A stretch of 64,000 nt of DNA, from contig BAYV01000011.1 in NCBI GenBank assembly GCA_000710935.1, positions 88,328 to 152,327 on the forward strand. Direction: 5' to 3'. This DNA is from Iodidimonas nitroreducens. GTDB lineage: Bacteria; Pseudomonadota; Alphaproteobacteria; Sphingomonadales; Rhodothalassiaceae. This document shows, one piece after another, positions 1-7,904 of the stretch. The notes under the pieces were generated by a model. That model had not been told where the DNA came from, ran no database searches, and worked only from the letters and a program-made list of their open reading frames with translations. The translations under genes were made by a program, and so were the position numbers. Each line of letters opens with the position of its first letter. The stretch's first letter is position 1.

Positions 1-762
1 GCGATCCCCCTGCCGGAACGCTTATGCTCTTTTGCCTTTACCAAAGAACCGGATGTGATTGCGGCGGCCTTTGCATCGGGGCTGGCCTTTTATCATCTGG
101 AACATCGCACGATCGATTGGATTGCCCGCCCGGAATTGGGGAAAACGGGGCGGCGCTTCAATGATGGCCGGGCCGACCGGGCGGGGCGCTTTTGGGTGGG
201 CAGCATGGTCGAAGACGAAGGCATCGCCGGGGCGGCCAGCGCCAGCCTCTATTGTCTCGATCTTGATGCCCGGCTGCATCTGCGGCAAGGCGGGATTGCC
301 ATCTCCAATGGGCTGTGTTTCAGCCCCGATGGGAAAAAAGCCTATTTTGCCGATAGCCCAACCCGGCGGATCGTGGTTTCTGATTATGATGGAAAGAGCG
401 GTGATCGCCGGGCACAGCGTCTTTTTGCACAAACCCCGGATGGCGCTTTTCCCGATGGGGCGGCGATTGATGCGAAGGGCGGTTTGTGGAGCGCATTCTG
501 GGGGGCGGGGCTGGTGCGGCATTTTGCCCCGGATGGCCGCCTGATGGATGATCTATCCCTGCCGGTGCCTCAGCCAAGCTGCGTTTGTTTTGCCGGGCCG
601 GATTTGGATTATCTGTGCATCACCACAGCCCGAGCCGGGCTTTCCGCCGAAGCCCTTGCCATGGCGCCGCAATCGGGCGATGTTTTTATTTATAAAATAA
701 AACAGGCGGGTTTGCCGGAAAATCGGTATGAGGGGCTCATTCCGGGCAAACGTTCCTTCTAA
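1..762 (+). CDS. SMP-30/gluconolactonase family lactonase (5' truncated by window)
   Basis: The frame is open from the first base, so the N-terminus lies outside the window; 253 residues remain. The segment RFNDGRADRAGRFWVGSM (about residues 52-69) and ISNGLCFSPDGKKAYFADS further on are the metal-binding blocks of the SMP-30 six-bladed propeller, and PDGAAIDAKGGLW is a third family block. These enzymes open sugar lactones to aldonates in the cytoplasm. It is followed 18 bp later by a FadR-type regulator, which suggests a sugar-acid route regulated by that protein. A homologue opens 6-deoxy-6-sulfogluconolactone in the sulfo-Entner-Doudoroff pathway, but the substrate cannot be read from this fragment. 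Confidence 0.85.
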   Translation, partial: AIPLPERLCSFAFTKEPDVIAAAFASGLAFYHLEHRTIDWIARPELGKTGRRFNDGRADRAGRFWVGSMVEDEGIAGAASASLYCLDLDARLHLRQGGIAISNGLCFSPDGKKAYFADSPTRRIVVSDYDGKSGDRRAQRLFAQTPDGAFPDGAAIDAKGGLWSAFWGAGLVRHFAPDGRLMDDLSLPVPQPSCVCFAGPDLDYLCITTARAGLSAEALAMAPQSGDVFIYKIKQAGLPENRYEGLIPGKRSF

Positions 763-780
763 TCCAAGGGTGGGTGAGAA

Positions 781-1533
781 ATGCAGAATCATTCAGGTCG
801 TAACCTGACCTATGTCATCGTGCATGATCTGGGGCGGGCGATTGTGAAAGGCCATTATGATCAACATAATCCTTTCCCGATCGAAGCCGCCCTTTGCACG
901 CAATATGGAGCCAGCCGCAGCGTGCTGCGCGAAGCGGTCAAGATGCTGACAGCTAAAGGCTTGCTGAGAGCGCGTCCCCGTCAAGGGACCTGGATCGAGC
1001 CGGAAGAAAACTGGAATCTGCTTGATCCTGATGTGCTGCAATGGCTGTTGGAGCGAAAATATTCTCCCCAATTGCTGGTGGAATTTACGGAAATGCGGCT
1101 GGCCTTCGAGCCGATGGCCGCTGCCCTTGCTGCTCAGCGCTGTCAGCCCGAAGATATCCAGAATATTCTGGCGGCCCTGGATCGCATGCGCGAAGCCGAA
1201 AAGGGCAATGATGATCCCTTGAGTTCGGATATCGCTTTTCATGTGTCGATCCTCAATGCCTGCGGCAATCGCTTTTATGCGCAGTTGAAAGGCATGATCA
1301 ACACCGCCTTGCGGATTTCCATCCGCCTGACCAACCAGCGCAAAGGCGTGCCTTTGGCCAGCATCCGCGATCATAAAAAGGTGGTGGATGCGATCATGGC
1401 CCGTGATCCCGAAGCGGCCAGCGAAGCGATGCGCGCCCTGATCGTTGAAGCGATGATGCTCATTCAGCAATCAAAGGCTGATGAACTGCAAAAAGCTGCC
1501 AGCATCGGTAGCTCAATAAAAAGCGCGCAATGA
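781..1533 (+). CDS. FadR-subfamily GntR transcriptional regulator (FCD domain)
   Basis: 250 residues. The N-terminal winged helix is clear (about residues 8-75, with YGASRSVLREAVKMLTAKGLL as the recognition helix region and RPRQGTWI as the wing). An all-helical FCD ligand domain follows (about 95-230) with FTEMRLAFEPMAAALAA and a DHKKVVDAI segment that supplies metal-ligand histidines in this family. It resembles regulators of hexuronate, galactonate or lactate genes. It lies just downstream of the lactonase and is probably co-transcribed with it. It may control the lactonase transcription unit. The palindromes further right are better assigned to the HutC-type regulator at 18977-19696, although this is not proven. 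Confidence 0.88.
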   Translation: MQNHSGRNLTYVIVHDLGRAIVKGHYDQHNPFPIEAALCTQYGASRSVLREAVKMLTAKGLLRARPRQGTWIEPEENWNLLDPDVLQWLLERKYSPQLLVEFTEMRLAFEPMAAALAAQRCQPEDIQNILAALDRMREAEKGNDDPLSSDIAFHVSILNACGNRFYAQLKGMINTALRISIRLTNQRKGVPLASIRDHKKVVDAIMARDPEAASEAMRALIVEAMMLIQQSKADELQKAASIGSSIKSAQ

Positions 1534-1678
1534 TAGAATTGAAGATATTTTTATAAACTGATAGTTTGTATTTCTCACCTTTTTCAGAAGGGCTGAACGC
1601 TTCTGGACAAGGTCCATGATGGCTTGCCGCTCGGGCTTTATCCCCAGCGCTCGGGCCGGATCCATGAGGAGTGCAAAC

Positions 1679-2686
1679 ATGAAAAGACAATCGATTCTGG
1701 CGATCCTGACCACTTGGCTGCTTCTGGCTTTCGGGAGCACCGCCATGGCCATGCCCTGCATGATTTTTGTGCATGGAAAACAAACCGATACGGGAAGTTT
1801 TACCAATTGGACCCAGGCCCGGGATTATTGGCGTTCGGGGGGGTCGGATTTCATCGGTATTTCGACCAAGAATTTCAATGCCTCGCATTATGTGGTGGGC
1901 TATAATGGCACCCGGCCCTTTTGGGATTCTCTGGCGGCGGGTGAGGTTGCGGCTGAAATTATCAATGCAACCAATGGCGGAGCCGATGGCGGCGGCAATC
2001 GCTGTGCCACAAGCTGGGCGGCGGGCGGCAATTTCTGGATCATCGCGCACAGCATGGGCGGCACGGTGATGGATTTCATTCTGGGCAATGCCAATAGCAG
2101 CACCCCCAATTTCAATCTCAATGGCGCCTATGATGTGGTGGCTCAGCGCACCAGCCTCGTGGTGTCGGTTGGCGGGGCCCATCGCGGTTCTCAAGGGGCG
2201 GATGCGGTTTGCGGCGATGCGGCGTTATTGTGTAATTTCATTGCCGGTTTCATTCAGGATTGTGATGATGCCACCTTCTGGCTGCGCAGTTCCGATGATG
2301 TGCAGGTACGGACATTTTCCAATGCGCCGGCCCGCAATGTCTATTTGATTGGCGGTTTTGAAGCCATTTTCGGGGCCAGCGCCTGTTTATCGGGCGAAGA
2401 TGATGGGGTGGTGCAATATGCCTCGATCTTTGCCTGTGGGGGCAGTGCCACCGCCAGCTATAATAACAGCAATGTCTGCAATAATGGCTTCAAGCAGGAA
2501 GCATCGGGCTTTTTCAATCTCGATTCCGCCCATGAAAATCATAATGATGAGCGGAATGCGGTTGATTCCGATGAGCGCCGTCAGGTCCCGGATGGTTTCT
2601 GGACCTGCGGTGGCGCAAGCTGTGCGCCCAATACCCGGGTGCAAACAGGCATGACGACGGCCCGTTTCATCAGTACCCTTTATTGA
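1679..2686 (+). CDS. secreted alpha/beta hydrolase, lipase-like
   Basis: The ATG at 1679 is chosen because GAGGAG lies 7 bp upstream and the protein then begins with a signal peptide (MKRQSILAILTTWLLLAFGS, cut after TAMA near residue 24). The 335-residue product has an oxyanion block IFVHGK, a nucleophile elbow AHSMGG (Ser125), a late acid block GEDDGVVQYAS, and a His in SAHENHNDE, which together fit a lipase/esterase triad. Several cysteines point to disulfides in an exported protein. It is 22 bp from a second secreted protein and probably forms an operon with it. The substrate is unknown. Next to a sulfoquinovose locus, sulfolipid deacylation is conceivable but is inference only. Confidence 0.7.
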   Translation: MKRQSILAILTTWLLLAFGSTAMAMPCMIFVHGKQTDTGSFTNWTQARDYWRSGGSDFIGISTKNFNASHYVVGYNGTRPFWDSLAAGEVAAEIINATNGGADGGGNRCATSWAAGGNFWIIAHSMGGTVMDFILGNANSSTPNFNLNGAYDVVAQRTSLVVSVGGAHRGSQGADAVCGDAALLCNFIAGFIQDCDDATFWLRSSDDVQVRTFSNAPARNVYLIGGFEAIFGASACLSGEDDGVVQYASIFACGGSATASYNNSNVCNNGFKQEASGFFNLDSAHENHNDERNAVDSDERRQVPDGFWTCGGASCAPNTRVQTGMTTARFISTLY

Positions 2687-2708
2687 TATGTACAAAGGAT
2701 CAAGGATC

Positions 2709-3797
2709 ATGAAAAGACTGTTGTCTTCGATTACGCCGAAGATTGTGGGCGCGATCATGGCCGGATCGGTGCTGATGGGGTCGTCATCGGCCCGCGCGCA
2801 AGGGTCCGCCGAAACCATCCCCGATCTGGCGGCCCATGCGGCGGCCAGCTATCGCCAGCAGGCCCGCTTTCCAGCCTGGTCGCAGCCGGTGGCGCGCGGA
2901 GCGGTGGACCCGGTGCTTGCCGAACGCATCCCAACCCGCCAGATCCTGCCGAGCGAAAGCGGCATGGGCTTAAGTGTTTGGCCCGATGATATGCGCTTTG
3001 AATCCGGGGATGAGGCCCGGCTTTATGCGCGCCTGGAAAGCACGGGCAAAAATGATGAGGATCTGCTCAGCATTCCCAATGCTGATGGGGCCACAGGGCC
3101 ATGGCAGATCAGCGCTGTTGTCACCGGCCAGCTTTCCGGGCCGCTGGGCACGATCAGCTATCAAGATGATGGCCGCAATGGCGATGAGCAGGCGGGCGAT
3201 GGCATTTATACCGCCCGCTTCACCTTGCCCGAAGCCTTTGATCCCTTGCCGGGCTATGCTGAAAATATTGCCGTGGTCGTCACCGCCAACAATGGCAAGG
3301 GCGAGGAATATAAAGGCATCACCGGCTTTTTATACAGCCATCCCGCGGCCCGCCTCACCGGCCAATATGTTGAAAAGCTGGTGGATGGCGATCTGGTGAT
3401 CAGTGCCGAGATCGAGGCCACCACAAAGGGCCGCTTTCATCTTTCGGGAACCATGCACAGCCTGCGCGGGGTTCCTTTGGTCACAGCCCAAAGCGCGGAA
3501 AATCTCGATGCCGGCACCCATTGGATCGATCTTCGTTTTTATGGATTGGCATTGAGCGAGGCCGGGGCGAAAGGGCCCTTGACCCTTGGCAGTGTCACCC
3601 TTGCCAGCATCAAGGGGCTGCCCAATGCTTTGGGCCCGGTTTTGCATGATGTATATCGCACCATGCCTTTCGTGCCCGAGCAATTCCACAGCCGTTCCTT
3701 TGATCGGCCGGATCTGATGGAACAGGCACGGCGGCTGGATGTGGGCCGGATCGATCTCGATCATCAGCGCGGCGATAAAAAACCGCCTCGCAATTAA
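2709..3797 (+). CDS. secreted protein with choice-of-anchor-X-like beta domain
   Basis: The ATG at 2709 places a signal peptide at the N-terminus (MKRLLSSITPKIVGAIMAGS followed by a Ser/Ala region ending ARAQ). The 362-residue product has no enzyme motif I recognise. A segment near residue 150, YQDDGRNGDEQAGDGIYT, is the Asp/Gly-rich turn typical of beta-sandwich domains that follow surface hydrolases in other bacteria, and the rest is predicted beta-rich. The gene follows the lipase-like gene by 22 bp, so it may act as its chaperone, anchor or binding partner; this is inferred from position. A hairpin at 3827-3850 with a short T run terminates the unit. Confidence 0.6.
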   Translation: MKRLLSSITPKIVGAIMAGSVLMGSSSARAQGSAETIPDLAAHAAASYRQQARFPAWSQPVARGAVDPVLAERIPTRQILPSESGMGLSVWPDDMRFESGDEARLYARLESTGKNDEDLLSIPNADGATGPWQISAVVTGQLSGPLGTISYQDDGRNGDEQAGDGIYTARFTLPEAFDPLPGYAENIAVVVTANNGKGEEYKGITGFLYSHPAARLTGQYVEKLVDGDLVISAEIEATTKGRFHLSGTMHSLRGVPLVTAQSAENLDAGTHWIDLRFYGLALSEAGAKGPLTLGSVTLASIKGLPNALGPVLHDVYRTMPFVPEQFHSRSFDRPDLMEQARRLDVGRIDLDHQRGDKKPPRN

Positions 3798-3824
3798 AGC
3801 CTTTTAAGCGGGGCTTACTATAGG

Positions 3825-3850
3825 GGCCGGTGCCGGATCAGGGCATCGGC
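3825..3850 (+). terminator. hairpin terminator, left copy of 26-bp direct repeat
   Basis: GCCGGTGCC and GGCATCGGC form a 9-bp stem with one G-T wobble around the loop GGATCAG. The T-rich stretch TCAATTTTTAT follows. It sits 28 bp after the stop of the secreted protein gene. The 26 bases 3825-3850 are repeated exactly at 5481-5506. Confidence 0.65.
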
Positions 3851-4120
3851 TCAATTTTTATGAGGCAAGGAGATGCGCTGCTAGTGTCCATTGTGTGGAT
3901 TTAAGCGATTGTCTGTGATGGGACGATCCGAAAGGGGAAAGGCTCCGGGTTACATAAATTGATAAGGGACTAATTTTGAATTATAACTCTTTTAGGTTGC
4001 ATATTTTTCTTATTTGTATAAATAAGTCGTATAATTAGGACTTCTTCAAAAAATTTTTGAGATTAACAGGTTAATCAAGACGCATGTGATTGAGCAGGTA
4101 TCCCTTATGAAGGCTGGAGA
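3851..4120 (+). promoter_or_regulatory. AT-rich leader and putative promoter of the DUF3800 operon
   Basis: No gene is seen in 3851-4120. A possible promoter is TTGCAT at 3997-4002 with TAAATA at 4019-4024 (16-bp spacing); TATAAT at 4030-4035 is an alternative -10. The stretch CTTCTTCAAAAAATTTTTGA is also AT-rich and partly palindromic. Assignment rests on motif inspection alone. Confidence 0.35.
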
Positions 4121-4840
4121 ATGACTGAAGAGCGATTGTTCAATGTTTATTGTGACGAGAGCTGTCATCTTGAGCATGATGGTTCACCAGTAATGGCTTG
4201 GGGTGCCATCTATTGCCCTGAAGCTGCGAGCCATATCATTTCCCTAGCTGTGCGGAAGCTGAAGTCCGAGCACGGCCTTGCACCTGATTTTGAGGCCAAA
4301 TGGACAAAGATTTCCCCAGCTAAAGTGGAATTCTACTTAGCATTATTAGATTTATTCCTGGCCGATGAACGAATGCGTTTTCGTGGCATCCTCGTCCCTG
4401 ATAAGGGTCTTCTGGATCACGCGCGCTTCGGTCAGTCACACGATGACTGGTATTATAAAATGTATTTTACAATGCTGCGCCCGATCTTTTGCGCACCGCA
4501 TCACTATCGCATTTACCTCGATATAAAAGACACGCGTGGTGGGCCAAGAACTCGCAGGCTTCACGAGGTACTAGCCAACAGCCTTTATGATTTCAACCAA
4601 GAATGCGTCGAGCGGGTTCAGCAGGTCCGATCACATGAGAGCGAACAGTTACAATTAGCCGATATTTTGATCGGCGCGCTCACATACGCGAACCGTGGCC
4701 TCAGAACCAGTCCCGCAAAGACAGCGATTGCAGCGCGGCTATGTGAGCGCCTTGGGCAGAACATACTTACCCGCACATCCTCTTTTTCTGCAACGAAATT
4801 TAACATTCTAGTATGGCGGGCACGGGATCTAACTGGATGA
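4121..4840 (+). CDS. DUF3800 domain protein (RNase-H-like fold, putative nuclease)
   Basis: 239 residues covering the whole DUF3800 family. The diagnostic acidic positions are present: Asp12-Glu13 in VYCDES, Glu58 in FEAKW, Asp134 in YLDIKD, and Asp181 in ESEQLQLADILIG. This pattern resembles an RNase H-like metal site, and members often occur in accessory and defence regions; biochemical function is largely unknown. The start has GGAG directly upstream. The stop overlaps the next gene as ATGA (4837-4840), so the two are translationally coupled. Codon use is less GC-biased at third positions than in the flanking native genes, in keeping with transfer. Confidence 0.85.
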   Translation: MTEERLFNVYCDESCHLEHDGSPVMAWGAIYCPEAASHIISLAVRKLKSEHGLAPDFEAKWTKISPAKVEFYLALLDLFLADERMRFRGILVPDKGLLDHARFGQSHDDWYYKMYFTMLRPIFCAPHHYRIYLDIKDTRGGPRTRRLHEVLANSLYDFNQECVERVQQVRSHESEQLQLADILIGALTYANRGLRTSPAKTAIAARLCERLGQNILTRTSSFSATKFNILVWRARDLTG

Positions 4841-5322
4841 CGCCGCCCGATCTGATAATGTTCGGCGGAGAATGGGCCGTCTATGAAGCTGAACTCTACC
4901 GCATCTTCAAAGAAGAAATCGCGGGGGGTAGTTTGATGTTTTGCCATTCTCCCGTTAAATGCCGCCGATTGCCAGAAGCAGCAGGTCGCTGGGCTTCATT
5001 CTGGCATCTTGTGCAGGAGGGCCGCGTGGAGGATGATCGCACGCCCGATCTACGCCGCTGTGAGCGAATTCGCTGGGTGCGCTGGGTAATTGAAAATGCG
5101 GCAGATCATTCCGAGATTGACATATGGCAGAACACTCGCAATGGAAGAGTGAGCAGGCTACTTTGGTTTCGTGAGGAATATCTGGTCGTTCTGGCAGAGC
5201 GTACAGGCTATTGGTTGCTTTTGACAGCTTACTGCACCGACAAAAGTGGTCGGATCAAGCAGCTTAGGAAGGAGCGTGACGTTTTTCTTCGCGCTCATAT
5301 GACGGGAGTCCAAAACGACTGA
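4837..5322 (+). CDS. uncharacterised partner of DUF3800 protein; possible BECR-fold nuclease
   Basis: The ATG at 4837, inside the upstream stop (ATGA), is chosen over the ATG at 4813 because it gives coupling and a family-like start MTPPDLIMFGGEW. The 161-residue product has no signal peptide or membrane segment. Notable blocks are DRTPDLRRCERIRWVRW (about 67-83), IDIWQNTR (95-101), and a C-terminal sheet SRLLWFREEYLVVLAERTGY followed by WLLLTAYCT. The closing pattern of W, R, Y-x-V-V-L and T-A-Y resembles small phage-type barnase/ColE5/RelE-like RNases. This is a fold-level guess, and no catalytic residue can be assigned safely. Confidence 0.6.
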   Translation: MTPPDLIMFGGEWAVYEAELYRIFKEEIAGGSLMFCHSPVKCRRLPEAAGRWASFWHLVQEGRVEDDRTPDLRRCERIRWVRWVIENAADHSEIDIWQNTRNGRVSRLLWFREEYLVVLAERTGYWLLLTAYCTDKSGRIKQLRKERDVFLRAHMTGVQND

Positions 5323-5323
5323 A

Positions 5324-5347
5324 GCCGCCCGAGTGAACTAGGGCGGC
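5324..5347 (+). terminator. hairpin after the cassette operon
   Basis: GCCGCCC (5324-5330) and GGGCGGC (5341-5347) form a perfect 7-bp stem around a 10-base loop, starting right after the partner gene stop. There is no T run, so termination is likely but not certain. Nothing else is recognisable up to 5480. Confidence 0.5.
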
Positions 5348-5480
5348 CTCGAATGCTCTTCCTACTCATGGCAGGTGAGACAGATACAAAATGCGTGTAT
5401 CAAGGTCGTTTGTCAAGAAAATTCAGAGAGACAAACGCAAGGCATCGAGTCAAACAGATCTTTTTGATCAAATTGGACTT

Positions 5481-5506
5481 GGCCGGTGCCGGATCAGGGC
5501 ATCGGC
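5481..5506 (-). terminator. hairpin terminator, right copy of 26-bp direct repeat
   Basis: Exact copy of 3825-3850, with the same 9-bp stem. It lies 7 bp beyond the stop codon of the minus-strand SapC gene and would have served both convergent genes before the cassette was inserted. Confidence 0.55.
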
Positions 5507-5513
5507 CCCTTAT

Positions 5514-6260
5514 TTATGGCATCGAAACATGGGCGGAGACGAGATCGTCGCCCCGGCGGATTGCTAAATGAAGCAGGCGCTGAAGATGGCGCTCCGATTG
5601 GAGCATCGCAAAAATCAGCCCCAGATACTGATCGAGATTGAGGCTTTGAAGGCTTGCCCCATCAAGATCGGCCAAAGCCTCTTCATCGATGCCATAAAGC
5701 CCGGTGATCTGCGATGTGGCGCCCGTTTGATGGGTCAGTTCAATATCCTTGCGCCGGATCAGATGACAAGACAGCAGCCTTTCGATGAAGGGGATCGTTT
5801 CCTGATGATCCTTGCGCATGAACAGCAAAAGCCGCAGGGCATCATCCAGAAGGGGGCTGGGGGCCCCCCTTTCATCATAAAGGCGCAGAGCTGAAGGCGC
5901 ATCGCGCACCAGCGAGGGTGAGGCGAAATCGGCGCATATGAGTGGCGCTGCATCGTCATTTTCCCCCAAAATAAAGGGATAGCGCAGGAGATTGAGGGGG
6001 ATATAAGCCGCCCCCCAGCCACCATCCCGGCAAAAAAGATTGCAGGGTTCGGATAATCCCAAAAGGGCGCTGAGGTGGAATGTGCCCGATGGTTCGCCCT
6101 TCATCAGAAAAAGGGGGAAACAGCCTGCGGCTTCCAGAATTTCCGAAAGGCCAAGGGGCGTGCTGCGCCAATTGGCGGCATGGGCAAAGCTGCGATCGGG
6201 GCGCAGGCCATAATCCCCATGTTGGGCGGGGCTGAGGGCGGTGATCATTTCATCCATCAT
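5514..6260 (-). CDS. SapC family protein
   Basis: 248 residues resembling the SapC family, with the N-terminal FAHAANWRSTPLG block, FPLFLMKG, and RDGGWGAAYIPLNLLRYPF. The family name derives from a Campylobacter S-layer-associated protein, but in alpha- and gammaproteobacteria these genes occur beside TonB receptors and tryptophan-halogenase-like genes in carbohydrate loci; their molecular role is unknown. The start codon overlaps the stop of the halogenase-like gene by one base (TGATG), so both are one transcription unit. The family has no recognised catalytic motif. Confidence 0.8.
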   Translation of the reverse strand: MMDEMITALSPAQHGDYGLRPDRSFAHAANWRSTPLGLSEILEAAGCFPLFLMKGEPSGTFHLSALLGLSEPCNLFCRDGGWGAAYIPLNLLRYPFILGENDDAAPLICADFASPSLVRDAPSALRLYDERGAPSPLLDDALRLLLFMRKDHQETIPFIERLLSCHLIRRKDIELTHQTGATSQITGLYGIDEEALADLDGASLQSLNLDQYLGLIFAMLQSERHLQRLLHLAIRRGDDLVSAHVSMP

Positions 6261-7798
6261 CAGATCGCCTGAAAACCGTGGCGATGCACATGGTTGATCA
6301 GATCCCGATGGCGGGGCAGGGTGCTTTCCATCCGCCCCATAAGGCCATCCAGCATCTGTTGCCAGCGGGCGGGCGCGCCCTGGCCCCGAGGCGGATTCCT
6401 TGGGGCGGCAAAGCCCATGCCATAGAGCACATAGCGATAGCTGAGATAGGAAAAAACCTCATTTTCAGCGCCCAGATGATCGGGCAGGGGGGGCTGATCG
6501 CGCCAAAGGGCCAGCAGTTCGGCCAGATCATCGGGCCAGCTTTGGGCATCGCGGTTTGCCAGCCAGAAAGGCTCGGTGCGGCGGCTTAAGATATAATGGA
6601 GCTTCAGGAATTTCAGGATGGCGGGCCAGAAATGCGCAAAGCGCTGATTATAGCGGCGGCTGGCAATGGCCAGATCGCCGTGATCAAGGGGCAAAAGGGC
6701 GCATAAAGCCTGGGCTGAAAGCTCGGCCAGCATCAGGGCCGAAGCTTCCAAAGGCTCGAAAAATCCGGCAGAAAGCCCGATGGCCACGCAATTTTTCTGC
6801 CACAGGCTTTGGCGATAGCCCGATTTGATCTTTAAAAGGCGGGGCGTGGCCTCGGCTTCTTTCATCCCGGCATGTTCGAGCAGGATCTTTTGTGCTTCAT
6901 CATCGGAGAGAAAATCGCTGGCATAAACATGGCCCAGCCCCCGCCGTTCCTTAAGCGCGATATCCCAGATCCAACCGGCTTTTTGCGCTGTTGCATGGGT
7001 TTGGCAGCTTAAAGGGGCATCTGCTGTGGCATGGGGCTTTTGCACGGCAATAGCGCGATCAGCAAACAGGATGTGGTTGCAATCCCGAAAAGGCACCCCC
7101 AGCGCCGTGCCAATCAAACGGGCCGAAAAGCCGGTGCAATCGACAAAAAAATCGCCGTCCACCCGCCCGCTTTGCTGGCAGATCAGATGGCCGATGGCAC
7201 CATCTTCATCCAGCCCCACATCCAATACATCATCGCGCAGATGCCTGATGCCCAGATTTGTGGTGCCATGCTGGCATAAAAGGCTGGCGAAAGCCCCGGC
7301 ATCCAGATGATAGCCATAGTTGAGATGCCCCTCATAATCGGCTTGCAAAGGGGTTTTGGGGCCAAAACCGGCAGCGCATAATCGCGCCTGCACATGGTGG
7401 AAATCGGCAAAAGCCGGGCGCTGCTCTGCCCCCATCGCACACCAAAGGGCAAAGGGATCAAAGCCATGGGCATCAAGCGGCGGGGAAAAAGGGTGATCAT
7501 AATGATCATCAGCCGATCCATCCGCCCAGCCGATGAAGCGGCTGCCCTGTTTCAGCCCTGCTGTGGTGGCGCGCAGGAAATCGGTTTCCGTAAGGCCGAT
7601 GCGTTTTAAGCTTTGGCGCATGGTGGGCCATGTGCCTTCGCCAACGCCGATGGTAGGGATGGAGGGGGATTCGATCAGGGTCACCGTGCCACCCCGGCCC
7701 TGTTCGGTTTTGCAATGGCTGGCCAGCAAACAGGCGCTGAGCCATCCCGCCGTGCCGCCGCCCACGATGATGATATTCCGGATAGGGCGCTGGGGCAT
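6260..7798 (-). CDS. tryptophan-halogenase family flavoprotein
   Basis: The start at 7798 gives MPQRPIRNIIIVGGGTAGWL and has AAAGG about 8 bp upstream; a TTG 27 bp further up is less likely. The 512-residue product has the FAD-binding GGGTAGW motif at the N-terminus and the GVGEGTWPTMR block, in which the usual halogenase catalytic lysine position is not obvious. The WxWxIP signature appears as WIWDIA. Homologues in polysaccharide and sugar loci have no proven halogenation activity; carbohydrate-linked members may act on other substrates. It is coupled to SapC, and a degenerate palindrome at 7854-7867 precedes it. Confidence 0.8.
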   Translation of the reverse strand: MPQRPIRNIIIVGGGTAGWLSACLLASHCKTEQGRGGTVTLIESPSIPTIGVGEGTWPTMRQSLKRIGLTETDFLRATTAGLKQGSRFIGWADGSADDHYDHPFSPPLDAHGFDPFALWCAMGAEQRPAFADFHHVQARLCAAGFGPKTPLQADYEGHLNYGYHLDAGAFASLLCQHGTTNLGIRHLRDDVLDVGLDEDGAIGHLICQQSGRVDGDFFVDCTGFSARLIGTALGVPFRDCNHILFADRAIAVQKPHATADAPLSCQTHATAQKAGWIWDIALKERRGLGHVYASDFLSDDEAQKILLEHAGMKEAEATPRLLKIKSGYRQSLWQKNCVAIGLSAGFFEPLEASALMLAELSAQALCALLPLDHGDLAIASRRYNQRFAHFWPAILKFLKLHYILSRRTEPFWLANRDAQSWPDDLAELLALWRDQPPLPDHLGAENEVFSYLSYRYVLYGMGFAAPRNPPRGQGAPARWQQMLDGLMGRMESTLPRHRDLINHVHRHGFQAI

Positions 7799-7853
7799 GA
7801 TGGGCCTTTTACTGCAGAGGGACAATGGATCGGGATGCGCAAAGCAACAGAAT

Positions 7854-7867
7854 TAATCATATAATTA
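7854..7867 (-). promoter_or_regulatory. degenerate copy of the CTTATATAAG-type operator
   Basis: TAATCATATAATTA is nearly self-complementary and lies 56 bp upstream of the halogenase-like start. It shares only the central ATATAA/TTATAT core with the stronger palindromes at 8909, 19798 and 23544, so membership in that set is doubtful. Confidence 0.25.
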
Positions 7868-7904
7868 GAAAGAGCAAGCCGGAAAGCAATGCAAGCTTCG
7901 GCCT

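Larger units (their letters stand above)
3825..5506. mobile_element. inserted cassette bounded by a perfect 26-bp direct repeat
   Basis: Identical 26-bp copies at 3825-3850 and 5481-5506 bracket 1,630 bp that contain only a DUF3800 gene and its coupled partner. Collapsing the repeat leaves two convergent native genes (3797 stop, 5514 stop) about 60 bp apart, sharing one hairpin, which is a normal arrangement. The cassette is much richer in A and T in its leader (3950-4080) than its neighbours. It carries no recombinase, so movement would need one supplied in trans, or the repeat could reflect recombination at the hairpin. Confidence 0.7.

Noticed and set aside
1..762. Lactonase taken as proof of a sulfo-Entner-Doudoroff route
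   Set aside because: Dehydratase, KDSG aldolase and sulfoquinovose dehydrogenase are not visible, and SMP-30 proteins serve many sugar lactones.
5353..5571. 72-codon frame after the cassette operon
   Set aside because: It crosses the direct-repeat hairpin and the native SapC stop region, has no family similarity and no good ribosome-binding site.
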